DNA from: Molossus alvarezi
Lineage: Eukaryota > Chordata > Mammalia > Chiroptera > Molossidae
NCBI GenBank assembly: GCA_037176705.1
Contig: CM073889.1
Span: forward strand, 57,839,596-57,903,595
Reading direction: 5' to 3'
DNA: 64,000 nt
Both the position numbers and the translations under genes were made by a program. The first letter of the stretch is position 1. The number at the start of each line of letters is the position of its first letter. The notes beneath the pieces were generated by a model. The model saw only the letters and a program-made list of their open reading frames with translations, had not been told where the DNA came from and searched no databases. Positions 47,592-61,129 of this stretch are shown piece after piece.

Positions 47592-48260
47592 AAGATGCTA
47601 TGGTAAAAATATCAAATCAAACAATGTATAAACATCAAACCTACACATTATAGATCTAAAGTATTATGCACCGTACTTGGATGGATCTAAAAAGTTTATT
47701 TCTTACAGTGTTATTATGTATACGTACACACACAGATAACAGTTATAGAGAATGAAGACAGATTGGTATGAGGTGCAAAGTAAAGCAGTACTTATACATT
47801 GCAGGAGCTGTCAAATCAGAAGGGGCAAATAAAGGGTGTTTTATCTCTGAAATTCTAAAATAGAAGTTCCAAATCAATTTGCTAACAGATAGAGTCAACA
47901 GAATAAGCGTAAATTCTGACTTAAATAGTTGTTACAAGATCAGTGATGTTATTTTGGCATCCCATCTTGTTCCATCACTGCCCAGGTATGTGAGAGATAA
48001 CATTCCTGCTTTCTACACTGTACCAAGTCACAGTTGTCACAAGCCAGTGGCTGTATGGCAGGAAGCCATCTCAAGGCTTTCTCCTGGTGTACATACTCTC
48101 TCCCCCCACCAAACACACACATGCACATACGCACACACAGACTGAGAGATGAGCTGAAACAAGTCAGAAATGAGCATGAAATTGGTAAAGATAAATGTAA
48201 TTTCCTGTACCAGGGTTTAAAAATAACTGCATAAGGATAGGATGGGAGAGTTTGGCTTAA
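47592..48260. other. Intronic DNA, nothing recognised
   Basis: No gene or clear repeat. A short CA-rich run occurs at about 48112-48140. Confidence 0.4.
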
Positions 48261-48264
48261 TAGA

Positions 48265-48440
48265 CTTAATACACTGCTACTAGAGTTATCTTTCTAAAAC
48301 ACACATCTGATCATATCATTTCATAGCTCAGGTACTTCTGATGGTTTCCCAAGGCATCAAAATAAAGCCCAAACTCCTCGAACTCCAAACTCCACAGTTT
48401 GGTCCCAGCTGTGTTCCCTAGCCACACCTCCCTCTGAGGG
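48265..48440 (+). mobile_element. L2 LINE 3' fragment
   Basis: TTATCTTTCTAAAACACACATCTGATCATATCATTTCA, then AAATAAAGCCCAAACTCC and CACAGTTTGGTCCCAGCTGTGTTCCC follow the order of the L2 3' region, an ancient mammalian CR1-like LINE. Confidence 0.7.
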
Positions 48441-48600
48441 GCAGATTCTGGAGGCAGCTGGCGTGGATTGCAGTCTGACTCTCTTGCTCATTAGTTCCAT
48501 CACCTTGGGTAACTCTCTATAATATCTGTGTAATAAATGAGATGATATATTCAAAGTGCCTATGGTGCTAGACCATAGGAAGGGTCTGACATACACAAAT
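48441..48600 (+). mobile_element. MIR SINE
   Basis: GGATTGCAGTCTGACTCTC, CACCTTGGGTAACTCTCT and TGTGTAATAAATGAGATGATATATTCAAAGTGCC match the MIR core order. Confidence 0.65.
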
Positions 48601-49104
48601 GTCTTCCTACCTATTTTCTTCTTCCATTCACAGGAATATTTGCAGGAACATGAAGGAGCAAACGAAGGAGCAAACAAAGAACAAGACAGAAGGCTGTGTA
48701 GGAAGAACAGGGGCAACTAGATGGCTTCTTGACATCTTGAGCCCCACCCCTGGGGGCATACAAGCAGAGCCTTGGAGAGGCCCTCTATGTGGAACTGATG
48801 GAGCCTAGCATGCAGACAGTCCTGAGGGAAGGGGACCCTTAGGAGCTGAAGACCAGCTATGAAGGCTAAGCTTTCTTTTGTGCTGTGTTGTGGTTACCAA
48901 CTGATTGCCCCAGAGGAAGATGAGCTCTCTTGACTAAGCACTGGGGCATCTTGGATACTGGGATTTTCTCTTTTATTATGAAAGGCATTTCATTTAAAGC
49001 CTTATTGGCACAAGTCTTAATGTGGTTCTTGGCACAAAAATGTTGCATCTGGAAAGTCTGAGGTGGCTGTCAGATTCTAGCAGTCCACAGTAGTGACAAA
49101 TAAG

Positions 49105-49320
49105 ACTAATGGCATTGATCGAGTCCTTACTACGTGCCAGGCCCTCCACCTCCTCCTTTACATTTACACTCTCATGTGACCTAAATGCCAGCTTACTGGG
49201 TGGTCTCTCACCTGTACTTTACAACTAAGAAAACAGATCCAGGGACACAGCCTAACTTGGCCAGTGTCACAGCACTAGCATGCAGTGTGACTGATACTGA
49301 AACTCCGGTGGCTTTGCTCT
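49105..49320 (-). mobile_element. MIR SINE
   Basis: GAGTCCTTACTACGTGCCAGGCCCT, then CTTTACAACTAAGAAAACAGATCCAGGGACACAG and CCAGTGTCACAGCACTAGCATGC give a reverse-orientation MIR. Confidence 0.75.
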
Positions 49321-50289
49321 CAAGGCTGGTGCCTATACTCCTCTCCCTACAATGCTGGCCATGAATAGGGTCATCATCTTCCTCACCCCTAGGCCAACAG
49401 TCACAAGCTAATGGCCCCTGGCCAATTTGTCCTGATGGAAATGGATTGTTGCAGCCTGTACTTTTATAAACCAGGTGACTGAGGATACAGTGACCTGGAT
49501 AAGAAGAGCTGTGTCTCTGAATTTTCAAGGTCATGATTTGCTGCTGGCTGTCTGCATAGCAAGATAATCTGTAGCCTGGTCTCTGTGTAGACCCTGGGAA
49601 TCCCACGTTTTCTCAGACACATGGTTTAGGATTCTAGACTTTTGGATCTTTATCTGGGTTTGGGCCCCAGAGATTATTGCAATTCCAGCTTCCCCAGCAA
49701 GAGACTACAAGAGCCCTGCAGTACTATCTTCCTACGCATGCCTTCCAACCCCTTTCAAGCTTATCTGCCTCACATTCTGCTAAAATTCTTACTGATACAT
49801 GCCCACTGGTGTCACCTGAGGATGCAAAGGAAGCAGAGCCAAGGACTGTGGTGAGAGACCAGTGATTCACAGCACAACCCATGCTGTGAACCTTTAGAGG
49901 GATGCTACCATGTACTGAGCACCTTCAGAAAACAGAATTCAGTCTTCACACAAATGAAGACCCTGAAGTACAGTAGGTAGAACGTGTTTGCCCATTGTCA
50001 CCCAGATCAGACTCCAAAATCCACGCAGTCCCAGGACAGGGATTAGAAGGTGCCACCTTTCCCCACCTTTCCTCGAGCAGCTACAGACACACTGGCCCTG
50101 AAGGTTGCACCATGTGTAGCTCTATCTGTCATCCCAACCTGCAGTCTGTTGCACTGTCTAAGCTGCTCCTCTATGGTACTTAGAAGCCCAGTCTTTCCAA
50201 TTCCACATGGACACTAAGCTCAGTGCCACCTTAGATCCTACTATACATCAGGGGGGACATATGGAGATAGAGAAATCCCAGTGGATTTG

Positions 50290-50420
50290 GGCTAGAAAAC
50301 TTAGGTTGGTTCCTACTCAACTACTAACTGGCTTCTGACCTTGGCAAAGGCATTTCATTTCATTTATAGTGTCCTCATGTTTAAAATGGGGAAAGAAAAT
50401 GTGTTTTGCAAGATTACTAG
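50290..50420 (+). mobile_element. MIR SINE fragment
   Basis: CTACTAACTGGCTTCTGACCTTGGCAAAGGCATTTC and GTGTCCTCATGTTTAAAATGGGG are MIR core words. Confidence 0.65.
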
Positions 50421-50644
50421 TTCCACAGTTTTCTACTTGCATGACTCAGATTGAATTCCTCCGTTTATGTAACTGTCCAATGGGGATAACACCTCTCCCT
50501 GCAAGTCTGCCTTGCAGAGGAGGAGGAGGGCTGTGTGAGAGCTTGGGGCATAGGGCTGATGTCTAGCAAGCTGGGCATCTGTGAGGTGGTGGGGATATTA
50601 AGAAGGGAGAGAGGCAGGCAAAGGGTGAGGAAAGACAGAGATCA

Positions 50645-50868
50645 ATAGTGATATCCAATAGAGATAGAATGTGGGCCATATATGGAATTTAAAATTTTCT
50701 AGTATCCACATTACAAAAGTAAAAACAAATGGATAAAATGAATTTTAATAATGTATTTTATTTAACCAAATATTATCATCCTAACATGTAAGCAACATGT
50801 TGAGATATTTTACATAGAATTTTTGTGCTAGGTCTTTGAAATCCAATATAATAGCCACAGGTGGCCAG
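50645..50868 (+). mobile_element. hAT-Charlie-type non-autonomous DNA transposon (MITE)
   Basis: ATATCCAATAGAGATAGAATGTGGGCCATATATGG, TTTCTAGTATCCACATTAC, TTTTATTTAACC, GAGATATTTTAC and TCTTTGAAATCC follow the order of a mammal-wide hAT element whose ends read CAGTGCTGTCCAATAGAA. The right end has CACAGGTGGCCAGTGATG. It is old and non-coding. The exact family name (for example MER3-like) is uncertain. Confidence 0.75.
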
Positions 50869-50914
50869 TGATGACAGTATCTGAACAGTCTAGGACTAAC
50901 AATTTTGGAGGCCT

Positions 50915-51070
50915 TGTTTTGTGCCAAAATCTGTACTACATGTTCTATAAACATCACATCATATTATCTCTGCTCCAGCCTGCAAGGACAGTATCGCCAC
51001 AAATGAGGGAACTGCGATTCGGAGCAGATGAACCACTTGTCCTACACAGGAGAAGGATCTGAATTCAGCC
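50915..51070 (-). mobile_element. MIR SINE
   Basis: The segment ACAAATGAGGGAACTGCGATTCGGAGCAG and the earlier CATCACATCATATTATCTCTG fit a reverse MIR. Confidence 0.6.
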
Positions 51071-51852
51071 TGGCTGTGGGACTGCTAGGGGCGCCCCGGC
51101 TCTGCAACCAGAGGAGGCAGGAGAGGCTGACCCAGGGTTGTGGGCACCATAAGGCACTATCTGGGTCCCCAGATGCAGGCAACTCTTTGGTATGGGGGTG
51201 CCTTGTATAATACACTTTATATAGGTCCAGTACATATACATTGTACAGGGATGGCCAAGGCCTTCCATCCATGTGGATTTCTAGGCCATGAACCAGCAAC
51301 TTCCTACCACATCACCCCCAAGCAAAAGCAAAAGTACAGGTCTCTTACTCAGCCCAGCACTGTTCTTCTCTCTTTTGAAATGCATGTTTACCTGGTATTT
51401 TACCTCCTAAACAACTCAGTTTAATCCATGTTAGAGATCTGCTACATTGTCTAGTCACTTTTTATAATTTCATAATTTTTAATTCCTTAAGATGCATTTC
51501 TGCTACTTTTAAAAATATAAATGCAGCTCTGCTACTCTATTTTTAACCTTATGGAAAGTGTCATAAATTGTGTCATACATTCATGACTAGCTGCAAGCTT
51601 TGTATTATGAACATCATATTTTTTCCTTTATATCTTCAAACAGTCTTTTGGTCTTTGCTTAAATAGGCATTTAGACTAAGCTGCACATGGTTTTGAGCTG
51701 ATGTAGCAAGAATATGTACAGTAAAAAAAACCTTAATGTGAAGAGCTTTTTGTTTTATTTATTACAGGTCTACAATTTCCCACCATGGTAACCCAGACTA
51801 GGCTCCTTCTTTTGTGCTTCACCCATGTAGTGTTGTCCTCGTCTCTGGAACT
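51071..51852. other. Intronic DNA, AT-rich from 51420
   Basis: No gene or repeat was recognised. The AT-rich part is unique in appearance. Confidence 0.4.
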
Positions 51853-51870
51853 TCAGCCTGGGATCTACAG

Positions 51871-52141
51871 ACTAGTCATGCTGTGAGCCTGGGGTCATGA
51901 ACCAGTCACTGAGTAAGCCTTGGACTAGAGGACTAGTCATAGAGTAAGCCTAGAACTTAAGGATTAGTCATCATGTGAGCCAGGGACTTATAGACTAGTT
52001 ATCAAGTGAGCCTGAGGTCATGGACCAGTCACTGAGAGAGCCTGAGACTCAAGGACTAGTCATTGTGAGTCTGAGACTAGGACTAGTTACTGTGTAGGTC
52101 TGGTACCCAAGGTCTAGCCACTGTGAGTCTGAGTGAGGTCA
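51871..52141 (+). repeat. Minisatellite, nine ~31-bp units
   Basis: Units begin ACTAGTCAT, ACCAGTCAC or a variant, at about 51871, 51901, 51932, 51963, 51994, 52024, 52055, 52082 and 52113. Each continues with a GTGAGCCTG-like middle and an ACT-rich end. The period is 27-31 bases and the units differ by several substitutions. Confidence 0.93.
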
Positions 52142-54316
52142 GGTATGGGGTATATCCTGGGAGTGTTCCTAGTTCAAGAACACCCTAGTACTAAGGTTGG
52201 ACACAGACTGATGCCACACCTCAGACACACTGACTCTCTCTTCTTAGAGCCAACACTGCCATCCTGCTTACAAGAAACTAAGACCCAGGGTGAAAACATT
52301 GCCGATGGCACTGGCTGAGTGTCCTACATAGCCAGAGACAGGGCAGGTGATTTATGGTCACATGTGAATCCTAGAGCACAAGACAAGATACATGCTCTTT
52401 CCAAAATGATTCATAAATGGACTAGATGTGTCTTTAAAAAATGGAACTATGTGCCATAAAAACTGTTTTCTCATCTAGGATCAATGTGACTACTTTTTCA
52501 ATGCCCTTTTATTAAAATAAAAAACCCATATTATTTATAATCCACATTTAGAAACTCACACTTGTTTGAGGTAGGCATCAATTTACCTGATCCAAGAAGA
52601 TAATGTAAAAGATAAAAAGGGAGCAGCAATATTGCAAGGGCTCCCAGCAAAATCTGACAACACCTTCATGACAGTGACACTGTACTCCCTAACAATCCCA
52701 GGGGTGACTACTATTAGCCAACTCACTAATTAGGGGAATATTGGTAGAACTGATAGGAAGGGCAGTCATTTGTTAGCTTAAGTAAAACTTCAGGGCATTC
52801 CTGACAACTGTCAACTTGGAAAGTCTGGAAGGCAATTCATCTATCCCTGTGAAATTCAAAGGAAGAATCTAGAAAGCCAGCGTCATCTTTGACAATACAA
52901 AAGTGAACAGAACCTCCTTAAAGAATTTGCTGATAGGAACTTCCTGTGTTTTACTCTTAAATAAATGCATATACTTACAAAGGCAGGCACATCTCCATAT
53001 TGGCATTCCAGTGGTCTAATTTCTGTGGAGTCAATCTAGTTTCTTTCGGACTTTGAGCCTAGGGAAACTCACAGCTAATGTCATTGACAGGAGAATAGCT
53101 CAGGATTCCCCAAATGTATAATCTCGTTAGGGGCTAGGTGAGTGTGTGCATGTGAGTGTGTGCATGTAAGTGTGTATGTGAGCATATGAGTGAGCAAGTG
53201 GATGTACATGAGCGAGTATGTGTGTATGAGCTTGTGTTAGCATGTATGTGAGTGAGTGTGTGTGTAGAAAGAGGGGTTATTTTGATGCTGCAATCAGTTT
53301 TACTTGCTTGTGTGTTAAAGATCAATAAAACTAGCAATTTTCTAAAGATGATTTTACTCGCTTCTTAAGTTTTTAAAAGAACGAATTGTGAATAAAGAGT
53401 ATATTGTTATTGTTGGGGGTATATTTTTAAATATACCGATGTCTAGGATTTAGGAAATTTTTTAAACTTGTAAATGTGGAACCTGGAAGAATGAACTATT
53501 CTTAATTGTTGTCACCACTAGGATAAAATTTAATTTGCTGCCCAAAACTTCACGAGCCCTTCTACCTCAGTCCTGCATGGTACAGGGACCACCACCTACA
53601 AAAGCTATTGGAGAGGCCCAAGGGAACTAGGGGTCCCCACAGCAGAAGTACAGAAGGAGGCTGCACTGCAGGGGTCACCCAGGTTTCCTGACATTCCTCC
53701 AGCCAAAGACTCCATCCCCTCAGCAATCTCCCAGATGCTGACCCCATCCCACTAGGATGGCTTTCCTTTCAGAGGCAGTGAAAGGCAGTCCTCAAACAGG
53801 GGGACCCAGGCCCCCCAGAGGGCAGGAGTTTAGTGATGGTGGCTGCTGAATCAATGCCCAGATGGGCAGGTCCTCACAGCAAAAGTGACTATGCGGCCCT
53901 TCCATGCCAGATCTGAGCATGCCCATTGGTGGCAGCCTGATCATAGGGTATATTGACTGCTCTGAAGTTCAGCAAGGCAGCAGGAAGGTCTGAGTCCATC
54001 CAAGGAGATTGTGCCAGGCCCACAGGCCTCAGGGTACATGAGGACAGTGTCCCCTCCAGCAGGCGGAGGAGGACCTTCTCTTGGCCTGACTCTGAGGAGA
54101 ACTGAGTAGGGGGAGGACTCCACACTTGAGGAGAAGGTAGCAGACCCTTCCAGACTCTAGGGTCCTTGGAGCTTTTCAAAAACTGGAATGGATTTACTGG
54201 CATTCCCTGGGGGCTTTTCTAGGAAAGCGAGTGTGAGTAATTTGTTGGCTGGAACACATTCACTTTGGCAGCTGATATAACTGCAGGGCTCATAATAATC
54301 ACTTGGGAGTTTGTTT
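52142..54316. other. Intronic DNA, with TG-rich run
   Basis: No exon was recognised. A TGTG/GAGTG-rich imperfect repeat lies at 53138-53268. Confidence 0.45.
53138..53268 (+). repeat. Imperfect TG-rich repeat
   Basis: GTGAGTGTGTGCAT-type units recur several times, with variants. Confidence 0.85.
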
Positions 54317-54333
54317 AAAATAACACAGATTCT

Positions 54334-54553
54334 GCCTGGCTGGTGTGGCTCAGTGGTTGAGCATCGACCCATGTACCAAGAGGTCGTCAGTGTGATTTCT
54401 GATCAGGGCACATGCCCAAGTTGTGGGCCCAATCCCCAGTGGGGGGCATGCAGGAGGTGGCCAATCAATGTTCTCTCTCATCAATGTTTCTATCTCTCTC
54501 TCCCTCTTCCTTCCTCCCTCTTTCTCTAAAATCAATAAAGAAAAGGTTTTTTA
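54334..54553 (+). mobile_element. Ves-type bat SINE, subtype A
   Basis: The head is GCCTGGCTGGTGTGGCTCAG, the B-box area degenerate, and the tail AATCAATAAAG. The flanks AAAATAACACAGATTC and AAAATAATAATGCATATTC are only loosely similar, so the copy is older or its duplication has decayed. Confidence 0.92.
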
Positions 54554-57500
54554 AAAATAATAATGCATATTCCAGGGCTACTAACTTGGGAAAGGACCCT
54601 GAACTCTGCATTCCATGGGCTTCTGAGACAATCCAAGATTACTGAATATGGGTACCAGCAGATCTACACAGCATTGAGTCATTAGGCTACTGAGAGCCCT
54701 GTAAACAAGAGGGTGCAGCAAATGTCTTGAAATGGTTCTCTCCTCCAAATGATGACAGAAAATCTTGCCAGAGTCTCTGGCATCCGAAAAACATGTACCT
54801 TAGTGATCTTGAGCTCTTGCTGGATGCAGGATGACACCAACCCTGGACTTGGACAAAAAAGACCAGGCCTTGAATTCTGGCCCTGCCATTTCTTAGACCA
54901 ACAACCTCTGGCAGGTTAGCAGGCCGGGCCTCATCTGTGTGGTGTCTGTCCTGAAACCTCTTTTAAAGTGCAGATAAGATAACATGAGAGGCCTGTAGGC
55001 TGGTATGGGACTTTAATCCCTTTCTACTTGCAGCAGACTGCTGAGAAGGGGAGCTCTAGGAACTCTGAAGAAGGGGATCTGGGTGTTGAGGTACGGCCAC
55101 TAAAAAGAAAGGGGAGTGTTAGGCATGTCTACCTGAAATGCTCTGGCAGATTCTGACCAGAGGAAAGGCTGCCTGGGCTGAAAGAGCTTGGGGTCAAAAT
55201 TCATCTTCTTCTCAAGCTACCTTAAGACCTGAGTTGGTCATAAGCACCACACAGTGAAGCACACATGTTCCTGTGACCAGTCCTCTGAACAGGGTCCAAA
55301 AAATAAGGAAGCCTCCACACACTAGCCTAACCAACCAAGACCAGAGGGAGGCTGACAATGCGGTTTGGGGTCAGCTCTAAAAAGCCAGGCCAACTCAATA
55401 AGCAGGTCTCGAGAGTCCATGAGCTGAGCCCAGAATAAAAATGAAAGGCACATCTAAAATTGTCACTCCCATATGCAAAACCTCAATTAAACTAGTTTAA
55501 GCAAAAAGGGCATTTACTACCCCTTAGTAACTAGGAAATCCTGGGGTGATTCATGAGGGATCCAGAGCCTGGACTTCTCCATGGGAAGGGCAGACAGAGA
55601 GGTTCAGGTTCCACAGGGGTGAGGCCATGCAGGGCCTTGGGTGCTGGGCACAAATCCAGTGGGAAGTAAATCCTCATGTTTCCCCTGTACCCTGCTCCAC
55701 GGAGACCTGCTCCATGTAGCAAGGACGGAGCCTGCATACCAGGATTTCCTGAGGACAAGGTGGCCCAGCTGGGCAGATGAGACTGACTGGACAGCAGTAG
55801 GGGTATAGTGGGACAAGAAATTATTCTAGACATCCCAAACTGGTAGGCTTTGGGGGGCAGGAACAGGCAGGAGGAGCTGCACTCTGGGTTGATTTCTGTT
55901 TTGCTTCCAAAGGAAATGGAGCTATGGGCTGCTGAGAGAAAAGGGATGGACAGAGGCTTGCTTCTTCAGCCTTTACAATAGCCCTATGAGCTCTGGATTG
56001 TCACCTTGTTACAGAGGAGAGGACTATGACTCAGAGAGGGGACATACTGGCCAAGTTTCATGCAACAAGGGAGAGGCACAACCTGGATTTAAAGCCCATG
56101 TATTTCCATTGTAACCGACAACTTCCCAGAAGATGGATTGGATGTTAGCCCAAAACTACAGGTCTTCATAGGTGGAAGATGAGCAGGGGGGATCACGTTC
56201 CTCTCTGTGCCTACAGCCAAGAACACCAATAGAACTTGAGGTCTACACCACCATGCTACTATAGATAGGTAAGCTGTACAAAATCTTTGAGAATGAGGAA
56301 CATTGGAATACTATGAAGGAATAGTTTTCCACTTCATGGTTTTCAAAGGGTGAATTCCCTAAAATGTAGGCAGAGCCCAGATAAGCTTCTAGAATGGTCT
56401 ACTAAAGAGGTTGGTTTCAGAGTGAACAGAAAAGGAACTGGTGATCAGTAGGAACAAACAAGCCCCCTGGCATATACTGGATAATAGCATCTACATATCC
56501 AAATAATCAGTTCATAGGCTGGGCTGAATTTACCCAAATAAGTTTATTGGGGATAAATATAAGGTCCTAAACCCAAGTCCAAACAGAGCACTTAGTAGCT
56601 GTGCATGGAGATGAGTTTGCAGAAGCTGTTTATAAATGGTCAGTGGAGTCCCACTAACAAGATGGTACACAATCAAGCTAATATGGTGCTGCAGCATGGT
56701 GAACATGCTGTTGACAGAGACCAGTGTCTAGATAAGGGAGATGATGATGCACTGCATTCTGGCTGCTCAGCCTGCTCTGGCTTGTAGCACATTGCTAACA
56801 GGGAGCACAGGGAGAGGAGATGAAGACTGGAAGCCTAGATGGAATGGACATGGACAACTTGGTGAGGAAGAACCCTGGTACTGGATTAGATGACCCCAAG
56901 GGCCTGTCCAGCCATGGGCTCTGTGGTTTCAGGAATGCCACCAGGCAGAGTGACTCATCTCATCTCAGACCCTCATCTCATTTGTACATGTGTGTAGGGA
57001 GGGGAGCGATGATGGCTGTGATGATTAATCTTGGCCTAGGTAGATATTCCCAACTTCCCACAGAGACTAGACTTCATGGGGTAAGTCTTAGAACCATGGA
57101 TCTTGATTCTCTTGGATCTGACTATACCAGAAACAAAAGCCTTTCCTATACAATAAAACCAGCAACCAATAGCCACAAGTCAAGTTGCATCTCTCAGGGT
57201 ATACTCTAGCCTGGATCCACAGACTTGGGGTATGCATGAGTCAAGTGCCAAGGGTGTGGCCAGCACATATTATGCACACCAGGGAACCCTACAGATGGCA
57301 GGGGTGGAGGCTCCAACCATTCAGACCCTGCATCATCCCTTCCATGGACTTTCTTCTTATGGTCTGGAGATTCAAGATCTTGAAACCTGCTTCATTAAAC
57401 TTCAAGGTCTATTAAAGTGAATATGCTTTTACAAAGTGCTGCAGAAGAAATAAATCTGGAACATCCACCTGATCCTGAATACCAGGAGCCAGTATCCAGC

Positions 57501-58865
57501 CTCCACCATGGTGGACCCTGCTGTTAGCCCCTTGGGAGGTCAACAGAGACCAGGGCTCTTGGTGCTTTCAGAGGGATGAGTAGTGTGGTTGACCGTGATC
57601 GGATCTGAGGGGAATTCTTTAGTTCTGTCACCATTTTACCACCTAACAATTTCCTGACCTACTTGCCAGGGCTACCATCTTGGAAAGAAAGATTGTGAAC
57701 ATCTATATACTGCAAGGCAGGGTGGGCCACAGCTAGGCAGTGCTAGCAAGCCAGGGCCCATTGCAAATTAGACAGAAAGACCCTGCCTCTGACCAGGCTG
57801 CTATTTCCCACAGCAGAAATCACCACAAAGGAATCCAAGCAAAGCTTTTTCTTAGGAAGCTGGGCAGGGAGGCAACAGTACTTAGAAAAATCAATCTAAT
57901 GATGATGGTGCTAAGCAGTAGCCTCTTCACTGATTAAAAAAAATTATTCTACTGTAATAACATTTAATCCTCAGAAGCTCATCTAAATGTAACAAAATAA
58001 AAGTGGCACAAAGGAAAAGAGCCCTAGCCAGAACTTAGGGATACTGGCTTTATTCCCAAAGTGAATCCATTAATAGAGCTGGAAATGAAATGCCAGTTTC
58101 ACGTTTGTTGAAGGGAGGGGATTAACAAATTATCATCTCTAAACGCAGTTTCCCAAGTCATGGATCTCTAAGCAGTATGAAAGCACCAGGTGAACGCTGG
58201 TCCTCGAGGCTGCACTCCCCATGGAGGCTGCCCTCCCCTTGGAGCCTGTGACAACCCTCGTCAGAACCCCCATCAAAATCCCTGGTTTGGGGTCAGGTGT
58301 CAGCCCAGGACATTGAATCTTGGCACGTCAAACCCAACAGGACCTTTGCTGAACCCACTGCCCCACCAGCAGCTGGGGAGCCCCTCATCTGCTTGCAGCA
58401 CTGGAGGAGGGGCAATGAACCAACCTCTGGGAGGCTCATGCTCATCCCAACCTCAGTCAAGAGCTTTCCTGCCTCCCTACTCCCCACTCACACCTCGCTG
58501 GACTGGGGCCTCCCAGCCTGGCATGCAGTCTCCCAGTAATTGCACCCATACCCAGGTATCTGCACAACCCTTCTCATAGCTCAGTTCTACTCCAGTGTCA
58601 GAGACAGTCCCCGATCATCCATTTAAAGTGCCAGTTGTGCTCTGTATCTTATCCTTTTATCTTCTTCACAGCACATTGTATAATGATCTTATTTCACTGC
58701 TGACCATTTGTCTACCTCGCTGCCCGGAGTTCAGGAGCCCTCTCTGGCGAACTCCCGCTGGACCCTGAAATGTGCCCACACGAATCCCTCTGAGTGTGGC
58801 TGTTGGATGGTGGATCCTTCTGGCCTGTAGCACGGCAGGGTCCTAAGCAGGCCTCCCCCAACACC
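54554..58865. other. Intronic DNA with MIR remnant
   Basis: No exon was recognised. The 129-codon frames at 56820-57209 and 58190-58579 have no domain and no splice context. A MIR is listed separately. Confidence 0.4.
55965..56115 (-). mobile_element. MIR SINE
   Basis: CCTTACAATAGCCCTATGAG-like text, then CTTGTTACAGAGGAGAGGACTATGACTCAGAGAGGGGACATACTGGCCAAG, gives a reverse-orientation MIR. Confidence 0.75.
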
Positions 58866-58869
58866 ATTA

Positions 58870-59100
58870 TCATTTCATTATCCAAATGCAGCCAGTTATC
58901 ATTCTAAAACACTTTTTTTTTTTTTTAATGGTTTGCCACTGCCTGTAAGGTGAATTCCAAATTCTTTTGTATGCTCATTCTATCAGGGAACAGCCTGCCT
59001 TTCCCGCCACATCCAAGCCTCATCCCTCCACCTCAGATATCTGCTTCTTTCTCCAGCCCCCATCCCCATGCAGGTGCCCTACCTTCCTTTAACACCTCAC
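58870..59100 (+). mobile_element. L2 LINE fragment
   Basis: ATTATCCAAATGCAGCC, CCTGTAAGGTGAATTCCAAATTC and CCTCATCCCTCCACC resemble the L2 3' region. It is interrupted by a T-run at 58912-58926. Diverged. Confidence 0.45.
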
Positions 59101-60840
59101 AAGGAAAGGCCCCACCCTGAGTATCTGCTCACACTGACTACTGACAGCAGAGCCTGACTGAATCCAGCACAAAGGTAAATTCATCCTGGAAGCCCAGGTG
59201 CACTCGGGCAGAAGGCATTGCTCCATCGCCTCTGCTCTAGGAGTGCTTTATTCACACATCACTGTAGTAATTATCATGTTATGGTGGGTGTCCGCTCATT
59301 AAATATGTACGTGGCCTGGGGATAGAAAGGTGAGTAAAACAAGGTGACTGCCCACAGAAAGTCTGAGCTCTGGTAGAATGTGATGCTTGAACATAGAAGT
59401 GCAGAATGGTGCTCCCAGGTACCAGGCTCCCAGGGGCACAAATGAGGCATTCTATCTTAGGGTGGGCAGAGAGACACACTTGAGACAAGACCAGAGGGAG
59501 AAAGTACAGCCCTGGGAGGTGGGTAGGCTGCAAGTAGGGCAGCCTGGGGAGTGTCTGTGCTCTCCAGCGGAAGCAAAGACCATGTCTTATCCATGGTGCA
59601 CATGTCCTGTCTGGTATCAGTCACAGGAGAGGTTCCAAATCATCACCATCTAATCCTCTTTTTAAAGAGAAGTGGTTATAATAGACATTAAGGGAAAATA
59701 ATGTACAAATACAACCAGATCTTCCTGACTCCCACAGTGACAGAACAGGTACTTTGGAAATGAAGTCACTAGAATGGAGATGGTCTCCCTGCCCTGAGCA
59801 GAGGTCAAGAGCAAACCACCAGAAAACTCTTCATGGGAGAAACCTGGTGGCCAGCTGCCAGTCAGCCAGAGATAGCCTAGGCAGAATGTCGATGCTGACA
59901 CAGAGGAAGTAGCCCTTTTGTTGTTTGTGATGAGATGAGGAAGAGGGCTGGTACAGCACATTCCAATTACAGAGTAACACTGTAGCTTTTCCTTAAACAA
60001 CTCCAGAGGAAGACAAAGGCTGTACAGCTTCATTCCCTCAGTTATCACACTATAATTTCTCATTGCACATCAGAAAGTCATTCTGTAGACCTAATTTAAA
60101 TTTTCAAGCTGCAGTGCAAGGTTCTAGTCCTACTACAAGTCAGACTTCTCATGCTCTGGCTAACATCCTCCCTCCCAGGAGGGATTTACCTACTCAACCC
60201 TTCAACCACTGTGGCTTCTCGCCCTCTGCAGCTTGCCCATCTCTCTATCATGTGCCTGAATGGCACAGCAGGAAGCACAGGCTCCCAGAACTTGATTTAT
60301 GCTGACACATACATAATATACAACAGAAAACCACTGGCTAATTGTTAAGTTTCCTTTGCTCAATAACTTCCTTCTGGATGGAAACTTTGGGTGCATCTGC
60401 CAGCAAAAAGCTACATTGCCTGTCTCAAGGTTCATCTTTCATGACCTCCCTACTACTATATGAAATGGTATATCGGCCCAAACCTGGCCAGCAGTACCCG
60501 CAGGATATTGCATGAGTGTGCTGGGTCCTGGTGACAGGGGGCCTGGAAGGAAAGAAGTCCACCTTCACCCAGACCTCCAGCCTTGTAGGAGATGGACTTC
60601 CGACTCAAGAACCTCAGAATGTCCATTCTGGCCCCACCCAGAATCATAGCTTATCTGTGTTATGGTCACATCAGATTTCTTCTGAACACGAGATGGGTGT
60701 TCAGATATGGGTAGGGATGAGGCTTGGTAGCTAAAGGACATTTAAAAACCACAGATCTAGTCCAACAGGCTCAGTCTTTGATGGAATGAAAGTTCAAGAA
60801 AAGGGCACCAGAGAGAGTTAGAGGCCAAGTCTTGACCAGA
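59101..60840. other. Intronic DNA, nothing recognised
   Basis: No exon, RNA gene or confident repeat. Confidence 0.4.
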
Positions 60841-60847
60841 AAGCAAT

Positions 60848-61020
60848 ACATGCACACATGCACTCACAACTTTACATACACATGCATATATATATATGCC
60901 CTCACACATGTACATGTACACACACTCATATATACAATTCTCCCAGACATATACACACATATGCACACATGGACATGAGTATATACACACTCACACACAT
61001 AGTCACACTCATATATCCAG
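60848..61020 (+). repeat. Imperfect CA-rich repeat
   Basis: ACACATGCACTCACA/ATACACAC-type units. The open frames here are repeat artefacts. Confidence 0.85.
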
Positions 61021-61129
61021 GAACACAGTTCCAAGGCCAGCTCTTGCCTCTGTGTGGTCACTATCAGCTGTCAGATTGAAGATCTGATTCCCAACTGGAC
61101 TGTAAACCTCCCTTTCCCTGGGCCCAAAT

